Part shown: in pieces, positions 8,876 through 18,480 of the stretch
Layout of the letters: each line of letters starts with the position of its first letter
Position numbering within the stretch: the first letter of the stretch is position 1
Source of the DNA: Thiohalomonas denitrificans
GTDB taxonomy: Bacteria > Pseudomonadota > Gammaproteobacteria > Thiohalomonadales > Thiohalomonadaceae
Length of the DNA: 64,000 nt
Assembly: GCF_900102855.1 (NCBI RefSeq)
Contig: NZ_FMWD01000006.1
Location: 186,001-250,000, forward strand
Direction: 5' to 3'
Notes under the pieces: model-generated
What the model saw: the letters and a program-made list of their open reading frames with translations, nothing else
Told to the model about the DNA's origin: nothing
Database searches by the model: none
Made by a program: the position numbers and the translations under genes

Positions 8876-9709
8876 ATGGAAAACAAGACCATCGGTTTCA
8901 TCGGCGGGGGCAACATGGCCTCCAGCCTCATTGGTGGCCTGATCGCCGACGGCTTTCCGGCTGCACAGTTGTGGGTGGCCGATCCGGATGCGGAACGGCG
9001 TGAGGCACTGGGCCGGCGTTTCGGCGTCCACACCACGGCAGACAACCGCGAATTGACGGCACAGGCGGAAGTGGTGGTAATGGCAGTCAAGCCCCAGGTC
9101 ATGCGCGAAGCCTGCCAGGCAATCGGGAACAGCGTCCTTGAGAAACAGCGGCTGGTGATCTCGATCGCGGCCGGGATCCGCATCGAGGCTATCGAGCGCT
9201 GGCTGGGAGGCCCCTGTGCCATCGTGCGCACCATGCCCAACACGCCTTCACTGGTGGGCAGCGGGGCAACCGCCCTGTTTGCCAATGCCCGGGTGCAGGC
9301 GGACCAGCGGGAACTGGCGGAGGCCATGCTGCGGGCGGTCGGGCTCACGCTGTGGCTCGATGACGAGTCGCAAATGGACGCGGTTACGGCGGTCTCAGGA
9401 AGCGGTCCGGCGTATTTCTTCCTAATGATGGAACTGCTCGAAAATGCCGGCACCAGCCTGGGGCTGAAACGGGAGACCGCCCGGTTACTCTCGCTACAGA
9501 CCGCGTTCGGTGCCGCCAAGCTGGCGTTGGAAAGCCTCGACGACAGCGCCACCCTGCGGGCCCGGGTCACCTCGCCCGGCGGCACCACCGAACGTGCCGT
9601 GGCCCTGTTCGAAGAGGGCGGCCTGCGTGAGCTGTTTGAGAAGGCCGTTAGCGGCGCAAGGGATCGCGCGGTCGAGTTGGCCGACAAGCTGGAAAGTGAA
9701 AAACCATGA
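8876..9709 (+). CDS. proC: Pyrroline-5-carboxylate reductase
   Basis: The protein has 277 residues and catalyses the last step of proline synthesis. The Rossmann motif TIGFIGGGNMASSLIGGL begins at residue 4; VVMAVKPQVM and the C-terminal signature SPGGTTERAVALFEEGG are intact. The frame is open further upstream (to 8726), but that part lies in the inverted-repeat element, so ATG 8876, with a GGGGAG ribosome site 5 bases before it, is taken as the start. The stop overlaps yggT by 4 bases. Confidence 0.96.
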   Translation: MENKTIGFIGGGNMASSLIGGLIADGFPAAQLWVADPDAERREALGRRFGVHTTADNRELTAQAEVVVMAVKPQVMREACQAIGNSVLEKQRLVISIAAGIRIEAIERWLGGPCAIVRTMPNTPSLVGSGATALFANARVQADQRELAEAMLRAVGLTLWLDDESQMDAVTAVSGSGPAYFFLMMELLENAGTSLGLKRETARLLSLQTAFGAAKLALESLDDSATLRARVTSPGGTTERAVALFEEGGLRELFEKAVSGARDRAVELADKLESEKP

Positions 9710-10308
9710 ACGGCTACCTGACCACACCACTGCAGTTTCTCATCGGCACGCTGTTCTCTCTCTATGTGTTGGCGATCCTGCTGCGCTTTCTGCTGCAGCA
9801 ACTGCAAGCGGACTTCTACAATCCGGTATCGCAGTTCCTCGTCAAAATCACCAATCCGCCGTTGCGGCCGCTACGGCGGCTAATCCCGGGCATCGGGGGC
9901 ATCGATGTCGCCTCCCTGGTACTGATGTTTCTCATTCAGCTGCTTGCGGTAGCCCTGGTCGGCGCTCGGGTGGGAGCGGGCTATCTACCCGGACTGATCG
10001 CGACCGGCGCCATTCAGCCGGTGGGTACACTCATCGGTCTGACGATCGTCGAGTTGGTGGATCTGGCCTTCAATGTATTCATCTTTGCGGTAATTATTCA
10101 GGCCGTTTTGAGCTGGGTGAATCCGGGTGCCTACAGTCCGGTCTCCTCTATCCTTCACAGCCTGACCGAGCCGGTACTGCGGCCGGTGCGCCGCTTCATC
10201 CCTCCGATGTCCGGCCTGGACCTGTCGCCGCTGGTGGCAATCCTCGGACTGCAGGTGCTGAAGATGCTGGTCCTGCCGCCGGTCCGCCAGCTGGCACTGG
10301 GCGGCTGA
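9706..10308 (+). CDS. yggT: YggT family membrane protein
   Basis: This 200-residue integral membrane protein has two copies of the YGGT domain. Each has a hydrophobic helix pair and an RP(L/V)R motif (NPPLRPLRRLIPGIGGIDVASL; EPVLRPVRRFIPPMSGLDLSPL). The role is uncertain; family members are linked to membrane organisation and osmotic tolerance. It sits in the conserved yggS-proC-yggT-yggU order and overlaps proC by ATGA. Confidence 0.93.
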   Translation: MNGYLTTPLQFLIGTLFSLYVLAILLRFLLQQLQADFYNPVSQFLVKITNPPLRPLRRLIPGIGGIDVASLVLMFLIQLLAVALVGARVGAGYLPGLIATGAIQPVGTLIGLTIVELVDLAFNVFIFAVIIQAVLSWVNPGAYSPVSSILHSLTEPVLRPVRRFIPPMSGLDLSPLVAILGLQVLKMLVLPPVRQLALGG

Positions 10309-10310
10309 CC

Positions 10311-10619
10311 ATGCCCGCATGGTTCGAGTGGAAGGGGGAGGAGCTGCTGTTATCCCTGCGAATCCAGCCGCGGGCCCGCCGTGATGAAATTACCGGACCG
10401 CACGGCGGCGTACTGAAAGTACGCATAACCGCACCCCCGGTCGACGGCAAGGCCAATGCCCATCTGCTCAGGTATCTTGCCAGGACATTTGACGTCAACC
10501 GTGCGCAGATCGAGATGGTGAGCGGGCAGACCGGTCGCGACAAGAGGGTCCGGATCCGGTCACCGGGTCAGCTGCCAGAGAGTGCTGCAATTCAACGAGA
10601 GCCGAAAGACAGGACCTGA
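10311..10619 (+). CDS. yggU: DUF167 (YggU) family protein
   Basis: This 102-residue protein matches DUF167: IQPRARRDEI near the N-terminus, then VLKVRITAPPVDGKANAHL, and VSGQTGRDKRVRI near the end. The function is unknown. It begins 2 bases after the yggT stop and is co-transcribed with it. The open frame continues upstream into yggT, but homology starts at ATG 10311. Confidence 0.93.
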   Translation: MPAWFEWKGEELLLSLRIQPRARRDEITGPHGGVLKVRITAPPVDGKANAHLLRYLARTFDVNRAQIEMVSGQTGRDKRVRIRSPGQLPESAAIQREPKDRT

Positions 10620-10624
10620 TTCAC

Positions 10625-10652
10625 TTGTTATCGGCGACGATTTACCTATAGT
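10625..10652 (+). promoter_or_regulatory. Possible sigma-70 promoter for the dynamin-like gene
   Basis: TTGTTA at 10625-10630 and TATAGT at 10647-10652 are separated by 16 bases and lie 48 bases before the ATG at 10700. Found by eye only. Confidence 0.4.
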
Positions 10653-10699
10653 GGACTCCCCTGGTCCGGCGCGACCATGGACCGAACAAGAGGCGAGCA

Positions 10700-12685
10700 A
10701 TGGAACACATGCGTTTCAATGAACAAATCCAGGCATTCGACCACTGGAAGAACGAGGTCATTGCCGGCATCGAGAAATATCAACGCTGGCTGGATAAGGC
10801 CGGGGTGGGGGACCCCGAGGACGAGTTGCGGATCTACGAGATCCTGCAGTCCTTGCGCTCCGACCGGCTGACGATCGCCTTTGTCGCCGAGTTTGCGCGG
10901 GGCAAGACGGAACTCATCAACGCCATCTTCTTTTCGGAATATGATCGGCGGCTACTGCCCTCCGAGGCCGGCCGCACCACCATGTGTCCGACCGAACTAT
11001 TCTACGATACCGATGCGGAGCAGGCCTACGTGCGACTGCTGCCCATCGAAACGCGCCTGAACGAGACCAGCCTCAACGAATATAAGGCGGAACCGATTCA
11101 TTGGGCACAGATCGAACTGGACCTGTCGAGCCCCGAGAGTATGGCCGAAGCCTTCCAGGAGGTAGTCCGGACCAAGAGCGTACCCAGAGCCGAGGCCGAA
11201 AAGCTGGGACTATTCTGCGAGAAGGACGACTACTCCAGGTTAAACGATGGCACCTTCCCGGATGAAATCGACATCCCGATGTGGCGCCATGCGCTCATCA
11301 GCTTCCCGCACCCTTTGCTAAAAAAAGGACTGGTCATTCTCGATACGCCGGGAATGAATGCACTCGGTTCCGAACCGGAGCTGACGGTGAGCATGCTACC
11401 GAGTGCCCAGGCCGTAATGTTCATCCTCGCCGCCGACACGGGTGTTACCAAATCCGATCTGGACATGTGGCGACACAATGTCATGCCCCTGCGCAAGGAG
11501 AAAGGCAAGGGATTGATCGTGGTGCTGAACAAGGTGGATACACTCTGGGACGAGCTTAGGGGCGAATCGAGCATCACGCACACGATCGCGGAGCAGCGGG
11601 GAAAGGCGGCCGAAGTCCTTGGCATCGATAGTGAAACCGTCTTTCCGGTGTCCGCCCAAAAGGGGCTTCTGGCCAAGATCCGTCACGATCGTGAACTGCT
11701 GGAGCGCAGCAATGTCCTGGCGCTCGAAACCCTGCTTGCAGAAGAGATCCTTCCCTACAAACAGCGGCTGGTCCGCGAACATGTCACCACCGAAATTGGC
11801 GGCATGATCAAAGAGACACACGATCTGCTTTCGCAGCGCCTGAACGCCACCACATCGCAACTCGAGGAGTTGCGTGGCTTATCGGGCAAGAACGACGACG
11901 TGATCACGCACCTGATGAAAAAGACCCGTGAGGAGCAGGTTGCCTATCATCAGAATGTGGAAAGTTTTCAGGCCAACAAACGCATCCTCTCCGAACGGAG
12001 CGAAGAGCTCAAAAAGCTGCTGGACCTGAAACGGCTCGACGACCTGGTTAACAGGACCCGAAAACAGATGACCGGCAGCTGGACCACCCATGGCCTCAAG
12101 GACGGCATGAAGAGCTTCTTCGACTCCGCTCAGGGCATGCTGCAGGAGGTCGATGAATACAACCGGCAGCTCAGCCGTCTGGTAACCACGATCTACCGCA
12201 AGTTCCAGAAAGAACACGGCATCGATAACGTCAAGCCGGTGCTCTATGTCACCACAAAGTATGTAAAGGATCTCGAGCAGTTGTACGCCGATGCCGAAGA
12301 ATTTCGCAAGAGCCCGTTCACGACCATGACCGAGCAATCCTTCGTGGTGAAGAAATTCTTTATCAGTCTGGTCAGTCATGCCCGCAACGTGTTCTATCGT
12401 GCCCATCGTGATGCGGACAAATGGAACAAGGCGGTAATGACGCCGCTGGTGCGCCAGATCAAGGAACACAAGGCGCAGATGGAAAAACGGCTCGAGAATC
12501 TGCGCAAAATCAACGACTCTCGCGAAACGCTGGAATCCCGCATCGAGGAGCTGGAAAAAAATGCGTTAAAACTTCAGTCCCAGTTCGCCGAGGTGGAATC
12601 CATTCTCCGGATTATCGACCAACCGCTGAAGACATCGCCGGGCGGAAAAACTGCACGGGAAGCGTCGGCGGCAGTCGTCGAATAG
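10700..12685 (+). CDS. Dynamin-like GTPase
   Basis: This 661-residue protein has an N-terminal GTPase domain of the dynamin superfamily. G1 is AEFARGKTELINAIFF around residue 65, G3 is LDTPGMNALGS around residue 215, and G4 is VVLNKVDTLWDE around residue 275. The first Gly of the canonical P-loop is Ala and an Arg precedes GKT. From about residue 355 to the end the protein is helical and charged, with predicted coiled coils, like a dynamin stalk; no transmembrane pair is obvious. CrfC-type proteins of this class act on chromosomes or membranes, but the substrate here is unknown. A GAGGCGAG site precedes the ATG. It stands between yggU and the DUF4426 gene. Confidence 0.85.
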   Translation: MEHMRFNEQIQAFDHWKNEVIAGIEKYQRWLDKAGVGDPEDELRIYEILQSLRSDRLTIAFVAEFARGKTELINAIFFSEYDRRLLPSEAGRTTMCPTELFYDTDAEQAYVRLLPIETRLNETSLNEYKAEPIHWAQIELDLSSPESMAEAFQEVVRTKSVPRAEAEKLGLFCEKDDYSRLNDGTFPDEIDIPMWRHALISFPHPLLKKGLVILDTPGMNALGSEPELTVSMLPSAQAVMFILAADTGVTKSDLDMWRHNVMPLRKEKGKGLIVVLNKVDTLWDELRGESSITHTIAEQRGKAAEVLGIDSETVFPVSAQKGLLAKIRHDRELLERSNVLALETLLAEEILPYKQRLVREHVTTEIGGMIKETHDLLSQRLNATTSQLEELRGLSGKNDDVITHLMKKTREEQVAYHQNVESFQANKRILSERSEELKKLLDLKRLDDLVNRTRKQMTGSWTTHGLKDGMKSFFDSAQGMLQEVDEYNRQLSRLVTTIYRKFQKEHGIDNVKPVLYVTTKYVKDLEQLYADAEEFRKSPFTTMTEQSFVVKKFFISLVSHARNVFYRAHRDADKWNKAVMTPLVRQIKEHKAQMEKRLENLRKINDSRETLESRIEELEKNALKLQSQFAEVESILRIIDQPLKTSPGGKTAREASAAVVE

Positions 12686-12764
12686 CGGTCGCAGGCCCCA
12701 TCTGCCAGGCCGTCCCCTGGCGGGTCTATAGTTATACCTAAACCACCCCTACGGGAGGCTCGAG

Positions 12765-13223
12765 ATGGCAACCCTGCGCACATTGACGATTATTGCCGCC
12801 ACGGCCCTGCTCCTGCCGGCGATTGCTCACGCGGGCAAGTTTCGCGATTTCGATGATTACAGGGTGCATTTCAGCGCCTTCAGCTCCACGATTATCGCCC
12901 CTGAAGTGGCCCGCGCCTACAATCTGCCACGCAGCGACTACCGGGGCATGCTGAATATCACCGTGCAGCACAAGGAAGACGATTCACCACCCTATCCTGG
13001 CGTTAACGCCGACCTGCAGGTGCAGGCCACCAATCTGGCCAATCAGACCAAGCAGATCTCCATGCAGCGAATCGAAGAGGGCGCAGCCATCTACTACATC
13101 GGTGGATTCCCCGTCAGCGATCGTGAGGTCCTGAACTTTCGGGTGAACATTCAGCCCGAGGGCAGTGACCAAATCTACGATCTGCAATTTCAGCAGCAGT
13201 TCTTTACGTCAGACAGGGATTGA
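12765..13223 (+). CDS. Exported DUF4426 family protein
   Basis: This 152-residue protein has a signal peptide (TLRTLTIIAATALLLPAIAH ending near AHA-G). The mature part carries the family features FRDFDDYRVHFSAF, RAYNLPRSDYRGMLNITV and, near the C-terminus, FRVNIQPEGSDQIYDLQF. The function is unknown; it is probably periplasmic. In many gammaproteobacteria a DUF4426 gene follows the yggT-yggU block, so the dynamin gene appears to have been inserted upstream of it. GGGAGG lies 7 bases before the ATG. Confidence 0.88.
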   Translation: MATLRTLTIIAATALLLPAIAHAGKFRDFDDYRVHFSAFSSTIIAPEVARAYNLPRSDYRGMLNITVQHKEDDSPPYPGVNADLQVQATNLANQTKQISMQRIEEGAAIYYIGGFPVSDREVLNFRVNIQPEGSDQIYDLQFQQQFFTSDRD

Positions 13224-13284
13224 CGGCGGAGCCCAGAGCGCCTGGCGGGCTTGGAAATCGGAGCAAACATGCTGCCAGATAGGA

Positions 13285-13971
13285 TTATCCCCAAATCCAG
13301 GGGCTTGCCAACGTTGCCACGCCGAAGGCGATGACGGTGGCCCCGGCAATCCGACGCACCCAGACTTGTCGGGTCCAGGCGGCCAGCCGGGCGGCAAAAA
13401 GCCCCATCGCGAGCAGATTGGGCAGCGTACCAAGACCGAAGGCCAGCAGCAGCAGCGCACCTTCGACAGCACTGCCCGCCGCTATCGCCCAGATAAGGAT
13501 GCTGTAGACCAGACCGCAAGGCAGCCAGCCCCAGACCAGCCCCATCGCCACGGCCTGGGGCAGGGTGCGGACGGGAAGCAACTTGCGACCCAGTGGCTCC
13601 AGACGCCGCCATACACCACCGCCAACTCTCTCCAGGCGAGCAATCCCGAACCACCAGCCTCCCAGGTAGAGGCCCAGCGCCACCATAAAGAAGCCGGCCA
13701 CGAACTGCAGCACATGTTGCGCCTGATTGACGGCCAGCAGATTGGCTGCGACGACTCCCACACCCCCGAACAGGGCGCCGGCAAGGGTATAACTGATCAG
13801 TCGTCCGGCGTTATAGCCAAGCAGGTAAGGCAGGACACCGTAGTGCTTTTCTCTCACGCCGGGGGGAAGGCCCAGGCCCAGCGCCCCGACGATCCCGCCA
13901 CACATTCCGATACAGTGAACTCCTCCGAGCAACCCGGCAAGAAATGCTGCGGCCAGGCTGAACTCAATCAC
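13285..13971 (-). CDS. Sulfite exporter TauE/SafE-like membrane protein
   Basis: This 228-residue protein has about six hydrophobic helices. A Cys/His motif GGVHCIGMCGGIVG lies in the first helix region and a matching GWLPCGLVYSI in the second half. That pattern marks the heavy-metal/redox-linked TauE/SafE subgroup (COG2836) often found near cytochrome oxidase or copper genes. The substrate is unknown. The GTG at 13971 has GGAGGAG 8 bases upstream, so it is preferred to the ATG at 13995, which lies deeper inside the preceding ampG-like gene; the genes overlap by 8 bases. Confidence 0.8.
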   Translation of the reverse strand: MIEFSLAAAFLAGLLGGVHCIGMCGGIVGALGLGLPPGVREKHYGVLPYLLGYNAGRLISYTLAGALFGGVGVVAANLLAVNQAQHVLQFVAGFFMVALGLYLGGWWFGIARLERVGGGVWRRLEPLGRKLLPVRTLPQAVAMGLVWGWLPCGLVYSILIWAIAAGSAVEGALLLLAFGLGTLPNLLAMGLFAARLAAWTRQVWVRRIAGATVIAFGVATLASPWIWG

Positions 13972-15346
13972 GGACGTTCTCCTCCGCCGGTACAAAGCGC
14001 CAGGCGAGCCAGACCAAAATCAGTACCGGCAACCCCATCAGTGCTGTAGCCACGAAGAATTCCGGGTAACTGAAGGCATCCACCGCCGTGCCGGAAAATC
14101 CACCGACAAACTTTGGCAACAGCATCATCAATGAACTGAACAGCGCATACTGGGTGGCCGAATAGGAGATATTGGTCAGGCCCGAGAGATAGGCGACGAA
14201 GGCCGCCGACGCAAGACCGCCGCTCAGATTGTCCATCCCCACGACGACAATCAACAGCGACAGATCATGCCCCACAGTAGCAAGCAGTGCGAACAGCAGA
14301 TTGGTCGCTGCGGCAAGCAGCGCGCCGATAAAGAGGATACGCATCACGCCGAAGCGCCCCACCAGGGCTCCGCCGAGTACCGCGCCCAGCAGCGTCATTG
14401 CTATACCGAAGACCTTGGTCACATTGGCGACTTCCGCTTTCGTAAAGCCCATATCGACATAAAAAATATTGGCCACGACGCCGAGGACGATATCGGAAAT
14501 GCGATACGTGGCAATCAACGCAAGCAGCAAGAGCGCATGCCAGCGGTAGCGACGCAGAAAATCGGCAAAGGGGCTGACCACGGCACGCCACATCCACTCG
14601 ATGGCGCGCTCCAGTCGTCGTGGCAGCGAGCGCCATCCGCGCAAGGTCGTGGCCCCCACCTCCTCCTTCGCCATTGTGGCCGCATCCACCTTCACGTCGG
14701 GTTCACGGACGATCAGGGTGGTGAGGATCCCGATCCCCATTAATCCAGCCATGGTGCTGTAGGCGAACAGCCAGGGCAGGTGTTGATAACTCCCCTCGTC
14801 CGGGTCGAACCAGGCCGCCACCCAGAGCACACCCGCCGAGGCGCTGATCATCGCCAGCCGATACCCGATCATGTAGGTGGAGGCCATGGCGGCCTGAATG
14901 CGCTGTGGCGCGCTTTCGATTCGAAAGGCGTCGACCGCGATGTCCTGTGTGGCCGAAGCAAAGGCGGCCAATACGGCCAGTACCACCAGTTGTGAAAGGT
15001 TGCTGGAGGGATCGGAAAAGGCCATGCCGAGCAGCGCCACAACGACTGTGAGCTGGGAAGCCAGCAACCAGGCCCGCCGTCGGCCAAGTGTGCGGGTCAG
15101 CAGGGGTAACGGTAATCGGTCAACCAGCGGTGCCCATGCCCATTTGAACCCGTAGGCCAGAGCCGCCCAGCTGATGAAACCGATAGTTCCACGTTCGACT
15201 CCCGCCTCCCGCAGCCAGAAGGAGAGCGTGCCAAACACGAGCAGGAGCGGCAATCCGGAGGAAAAGCCCAAGAAAAGCATCGTCGCTACCCGCGGATGGC
15301 GGTAGAGCCGAAAGCCGTCACGAAATCCGGTAGTGGTATTGCTCAT
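13964..15346 (-). CDS. ampG: AmpG-like muropeptide permease (MFS)
   Basis: This 460-residue polytopic protein begins with FLGFSSGLPLLLVFGTLSFW, the characteristic AmpG first helix. It continues with GFISWAALAYGFKWAWAPLVD and ASATQDIAVDAFRIE, also AmpG hallmarks. About 12-14 membrane segments are visible. AmpG imports anhydromuropeptides for cell-wall recycling. It is upstream of, and overlaps, the TauE-like gene; a functional link is not evident. Confidence 0.88.
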   Translation of the reverse strand: MSNTTTGFRDGFRLYRHPRVATMLFLGFSSGLPLLLVFGTLSFWLREAGVERGTIGFISWAALAYGFKWAWAPLVDRLPLPLLTRTLGRRRAWLLASQLTVVVALLGMAFSDPSSNLSQLVVLAVLAAFASATQDIAVDAFRIESAPQRIQAAMASTYMIGYRLAMISASAGVLWVAAWFDPDEGSYQHLPWLFAYSTMAGLMGIGILTTLIVREPDVKVDAATMAKEEVGATTLRGWRSLPRRLERAIEWMWRAVVSPFADFLRRYRWHALLLLALIATYRISDIVLGVVANIFYVDMGFTKAEVANVTKVFGIAMTLLGAVLGGALVGRFGVMRILFIGALLAAATNLLFALLATVGHDLSLLIVVVGMDNLSGGLASAAFVAYLSGLTNISYSATQYALFSSLMMLLPKFVGGFSGTAVDAFSYPEFFVATALMGLPVLILVWLAWRFVPAEENVRD

Positions 15347-15519
15347 GCAGCTGTGCTGGGAAGTTCCGGGTCGATGTGGGAGAGAAAGTTACCTCCCGCA
15401 TGCTACCTCTCCCGCACTCAACACGCCACTTGAGCAAGTCGGAGGTGAGATGCGGACCCCCTTCCCCCCTCTGGCACTTGTCCTTCCGGGCCGAATCCCG
15501 GAGGTCCGCATCGCCGGGG

Positions 15520-15960
15520 TCAATGCTCCATCTGCTGCACGGTCGCTCTTGCCGAATCCCGCAGGCGCTGCACACAGGTCCTGACCGGTCCGGAGATCGC
15601 CGTAGAGAGCGTACGATCCGCCTGTTCGGCAATCCCCCGCTCCAAAACGCTTACCTCCCTCTTCAGGGTTTCGGAGAGGGTGTGGGCGTTTTCAGAAAAA
15701 GAGCGTTTCACCAGGGCAGCCAAACGACTGAAAGATTCCCGGTCCTCGTCCAGGGCATCGGGAAGGTCACCCAGCGCGCGTATGTGGGCACTCAGCTCGC
15801 GTCCGCTCGCCTGCCGCTGTTCGGCCAGGTCTCCAAGGAGAGTGGCAAGGGCAGTGTCCTGCGTCCATTCGGCTGCATCACGGTAGTGCAGGCTGGCTTC
15901 ATTACAACGAACCAGCAGTTCATTCAGCTCCGCAAGCCGCTCATCGCGCAACACACTCAC
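15520..15960 (-). CDS. PA2169 family four-helix-bundle protein (DUF2383)
   Basis: This 146-residue, fully helical protein has no signal peptide. LAELNELLVRCNEASLHYRDAAE at the N-terminus and LLGDLAEQRQASGRELSAHIRALG in the second helix fit the DUF2383/PA2169 family, a ferritin-like bundle of unknown function. It overlaps the upstream lipid kinase gene by 4 bases, so both probably belong to one transcript. Confidence 0.8.
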   Translation of the reverse strand: MSVLRDERLAELNELLVRCNEASLHYRDAAEWTQDTALATLLGDLAEQRQASGRELSAHIRALGDLPDALDEDRESFSRLAALVKRSFSENAHTLSETLKREVSVLERGIAEQADRTLSTAISGPVRTCVQRLRDSARATVQQMEH

Positions 15961-16856
15961 GAATCGGCCTCCGGCACAAACACCTCGATGGCTTCGGGCA
16001 CCACGCGGAACAGGGTCGGCGTATGGGTAATCAACTCTCCATCAGCCGCAACCGGCAGAGGCGGTGATGTAGTGATGCGGATCTCCCTCCCGTCATCGCG
16101 CATGGCGGCGCTGCCCGGTTGCGCGCCACGCCATATCCCGGTCGCAGTTCGCGGAAGTCGCCACCAGGGCTGGGGACGAATACCATAAAGATGAAAAATG
16201 CCATCAGCCACATCGGCTTCCTCCTGAATCAATATGCCACCGCCGTGACGTCGGCCATTACCCACCACCAAATGCATCAGGTGTTCCCGGCGTTGTCGCC
16301 CGTCGCAGACAATTTCAGCCACAAAAGGCTGGTTGCGTTTCCAGGCGCGACGCAGTGCCCGCAGGTATCCGATCACCCCCCAACGCCGCTTCTCCCTGGT
16401 GGTCAGCTCCAGATCCACGGAAGTGCCCAGACCGACATTGGCAGCATTGAAAAACGCAACGCCGTTGGCTTCCCCGTAATCGATGCGCTTTTTTATCCCC
16501 CGCACGATCACCTCGGCGGCTTCATCAGGGTCATTGGGAATATTCAGCGAGTGGGCCAGGTCATTGGCCGTCCCCAGCGGCAGGATACCGACCGGACGTC
16601 CGCAGCGCGCCAGTGCCGCGCCCAATTGATTGAAGGTGCCGTCACCGCCACCCACGACGATCACATCGGCCATTGCACAGTAGCGACGCAGCAGCAGTAC
16701 GCCCTCGGCGGGTGTATCGGGAGTCACCTGTTGCACGGTAAAGCCGTGAGATGAAAGCCGCTTCGCGACGCCGTCCACGCCGGCTTCCCCGTAGCGACTA
16801 TGGCGATTGACCAGTAGCAGAAGAGAAGGCACAGAGGTTTCCAGGCTATGACCCAA
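15957..16856 (-). CDS. Diacylglycerol/lipid kinase family protein (YegS-like)
   Basis: This 299-residue protein has the DAGK catalytic motif VIVVGGGDGTFNQL near residue 85, followed by ILPLGTANDLAHSL. Later VVGNGRRHGGGILIQEEADVADG matches the second conserved block. It probably phosphorylates a lipid with ATP at the inner membrane; the exact substrate (diacylglycerol, phosphatidylglycerol or sphingoid base) cannot be read from sequence. Divergent from pyrE with a 116-base gap. Confidence 0.9.
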   Translation of the reverse strand: MGHSLETSVPSLLLLVNRHSRYGEAGVDGVAKRLSSHGFTVQQVTPDTPAEGVLLLRRYCAMADVIVVGGGDGTFNQLGAALARCGRPVGILPLGTANDLAHSLNIPNDPDEAAEVIVRGIKKRIDYGEANGVAFFNAANVGLGTSVDLELTTREKRRWGVIGYLRALRRAWKRNQPFVAEIVCDGRQRREHLMHLVVGNGRRHGGGILIQEEADVADGIFHLYGIRPQPWWRLPRTATGIWRGAQPGSAAMRDDGREIRITTSPPLPVAADGELITHTPTLFRVVPEAIEVFVPEADS

Positions 16857-16972
16857 CAGGTGAGACCCTCAAATCAGTTTAGTTCAGTGCGGCCACGACC
16901 AGGACAGCTATCGAGGCAACAAGCCGACCATCCCCTGTTACAATACGCCACCGTTTTGCACCGAGGTGGGTC

Positions 16973-17617
16973 ATGCAGGATTACAAACGCGAATTCATCG
17001 AATTCGCATTGGCGAGCGATGTGCTCCGTTTTGGAGAATTCACCCTGAAGTCGGGTCGGCTGAGCCCCTATTTCTTTAATGCCGGCCTGTTCAACAGTGG
17101 CGCCAAGCTGGCCCAGTTGGGTCGTTTCTATGCTGCGGCAATCCAGGACGCTGACATCAAGTTTGACGTCCTCTTCGGCCCGGCCTACAAGGGCATTCCG
17201 CTGGCCGGAGCCGCTGCGATTGCCCTGGCCGACCACCATGATCGTGATGTGCCCTTCAGCTTCAATCGCAAAGAGGTGAAAGAGCATGGTGAGGGGGGAA
17301 ATATCGTCGGGGCCCCGCTTGCCGGCGAAGTGCTGATCGTCGATGACGTAATCACTGCCGGGACTGCGGTCGGAGAATCCATGGCACTTATCGAAGCGGC
17401 AGGGGCAAAGGCCGCCGGGGTAGTGATCGCGTTGGACCGGCAGGAGCGAGGCAAGGGAGAGCTCTCAGCCATCCAGGAAGTGAAGGCAAAATACCAGATT
17501 CCCGTCGTCAGCATCGTCACCCTTGATGATCTGGCGCGGTTTCTCCAGCACAACGACACGTTCAAGCCACACCTGGAGAAAATCCGGGCCTACCGCGATC
17601 GCTACGGTATTAGCTGA
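16973..17617 (+). CDS. pyrE: Orotate phosphoribosyltransferase
   Basis: This 214-residue protein is the standard size. [14 protein letters not shown]-type N-terminus ([20 protein letters not shown]), [26 protein letters not shown] and the PRPP loop [17 protein letters not shown] are all intact. It converts orotate and PRPP to OMP in the fifth step of UMP synthesis. GAGGTG lies 6 bases before the ATG. The placement near slmA, dut and coaBC matches the conserved gammaproteobacterial cluster, though the intervening 17731 gene is lineage-specific. Confidence 0.97.
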   Translation: MQDYKREFIEFALASDVLRFGEFTLKSGRLSPYFFNAGLFNSGAKLAQLGRFYAAAIQDADIKFDVLFGPAYKGIPLAGAAAIALADHHDRDVPFSFNRKEVKEHGEGGNIVGAPLAGEVLIVDDVITAGTAVGESMALIEAAGAKAAGVVIALDRQERGKGELSAIQEVKAKYQIPVVSIVTLDDLARFLQHNDTFKPHLEKIRAYRDRYGIS

Positions 17618-17730
17618 CGCCAGGGGTTCGCAAAGCAGCAAACTGTGGTTGCCCACCAGCTGAGAAAGACGGCGGGCGATTGCGGCAGTATAATGAGCCC
17701 CGATCCGCCCTAACAGGAAGGAGTGTGCCT

Positions 17731-18363
17731 GTGATCCCGAAAAACCTGACCCTCCTCGCCGCCGGACTGCTGTTGACGGCAGTTCAGACCGCCGCCGCGA
17801 TTGAATGCTGGACCAACAGCGATGGCTTCCGCGAATGCGGCAACGTGGTACCGCCGGAATATGCACAGGACCAAGTAAATACGCTGAACAACCGCGGTCT
17901 GACGGTGGAGGTGAAGGAGCGCGCCAAGAGCCGGGAAGAATTGGCGGAAGAGCGCCGGCGAAACGCCGAAGCCGAGCACCGTCGCGCCAGCGAAGAGGCG
18001 CGGCGAGCAAGGCAGGAAAACCACGATCGCGTATTGCTGTCGACCTTCACCACCGAGGAGGAGCTGATCGCTTCCGGGAATCGCAAGACCGCAGCGATTG
18101 AGGCGACCATCGATGTTACCAGACGCTCCATGGACAACACCCGGAAATCCCTGCAGAAACACGAGGAGCGCGCCACCCGGCTCGATCAAGCGAACCGCCC
18201 GATCCCCGAGAGCCTGCAACAGGACATCATCAGCCTGAAAAGGCAAATCGCCGATAAACAGGCGCACATCGACAGCAAGGAAGCGGAAAAGGCGGCCCTG
18301 CAGAGACAGAACCAAGAAGACCTTGAGCGATTCCGTTATCTGAAAAGCCGGAGGCGTCGCTAA
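17731..18363 (+). CDS. Exported coiled-coil protein with DUF4124-like N-terminus
   Basis: This 210-residue protein has a signal peptide (NLTLLAAGLLLTAVQTAAA). A short Cys-containing segment, ECWTNSDGFRECGNVVPPE, resembles DUF4124 (a W-x-D-x-G...PP pattern). The remainder (about residues 65-210) is strongly charged and heptad-like, rich in Glu, Arg and Lys, and should form a long coiled coil. Function unknown; probably periplasmic. GGAAGGAG sits 7 bases before the GTG at 17731, which decides the start over the GTG at 17725. Confidence 0.75.
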   Translation: MIPKNLTLLAAGLLLTAVQTAAAIECWTNSDGFRECGNVVPPEYAQDQVNTLNNRGLTVEVKERAKSREELAEERRRNAEAEHRRASEEARRARQENHDRVLLSTFTTEEELIASGNRKTAAIEATIDVTRRSMDNTRKSLQKHEERATRLDQANRPIPESLQQDIISLKRQIADKQAHIDSKEAEKAALQRQNQEDLERFRYLKSRRRR

Positions 18364-18480
18364 CTAAGCGCTGCTCACTGCAAGATCGCAGAGTGACTGC
18401 CCGCCTGCTCCGTACGGATCCGGGATCCGTAGCCCTGAACGACTCCGCCGACCCTGCGCCCTGTTTTGGGTCGGCCGCCG

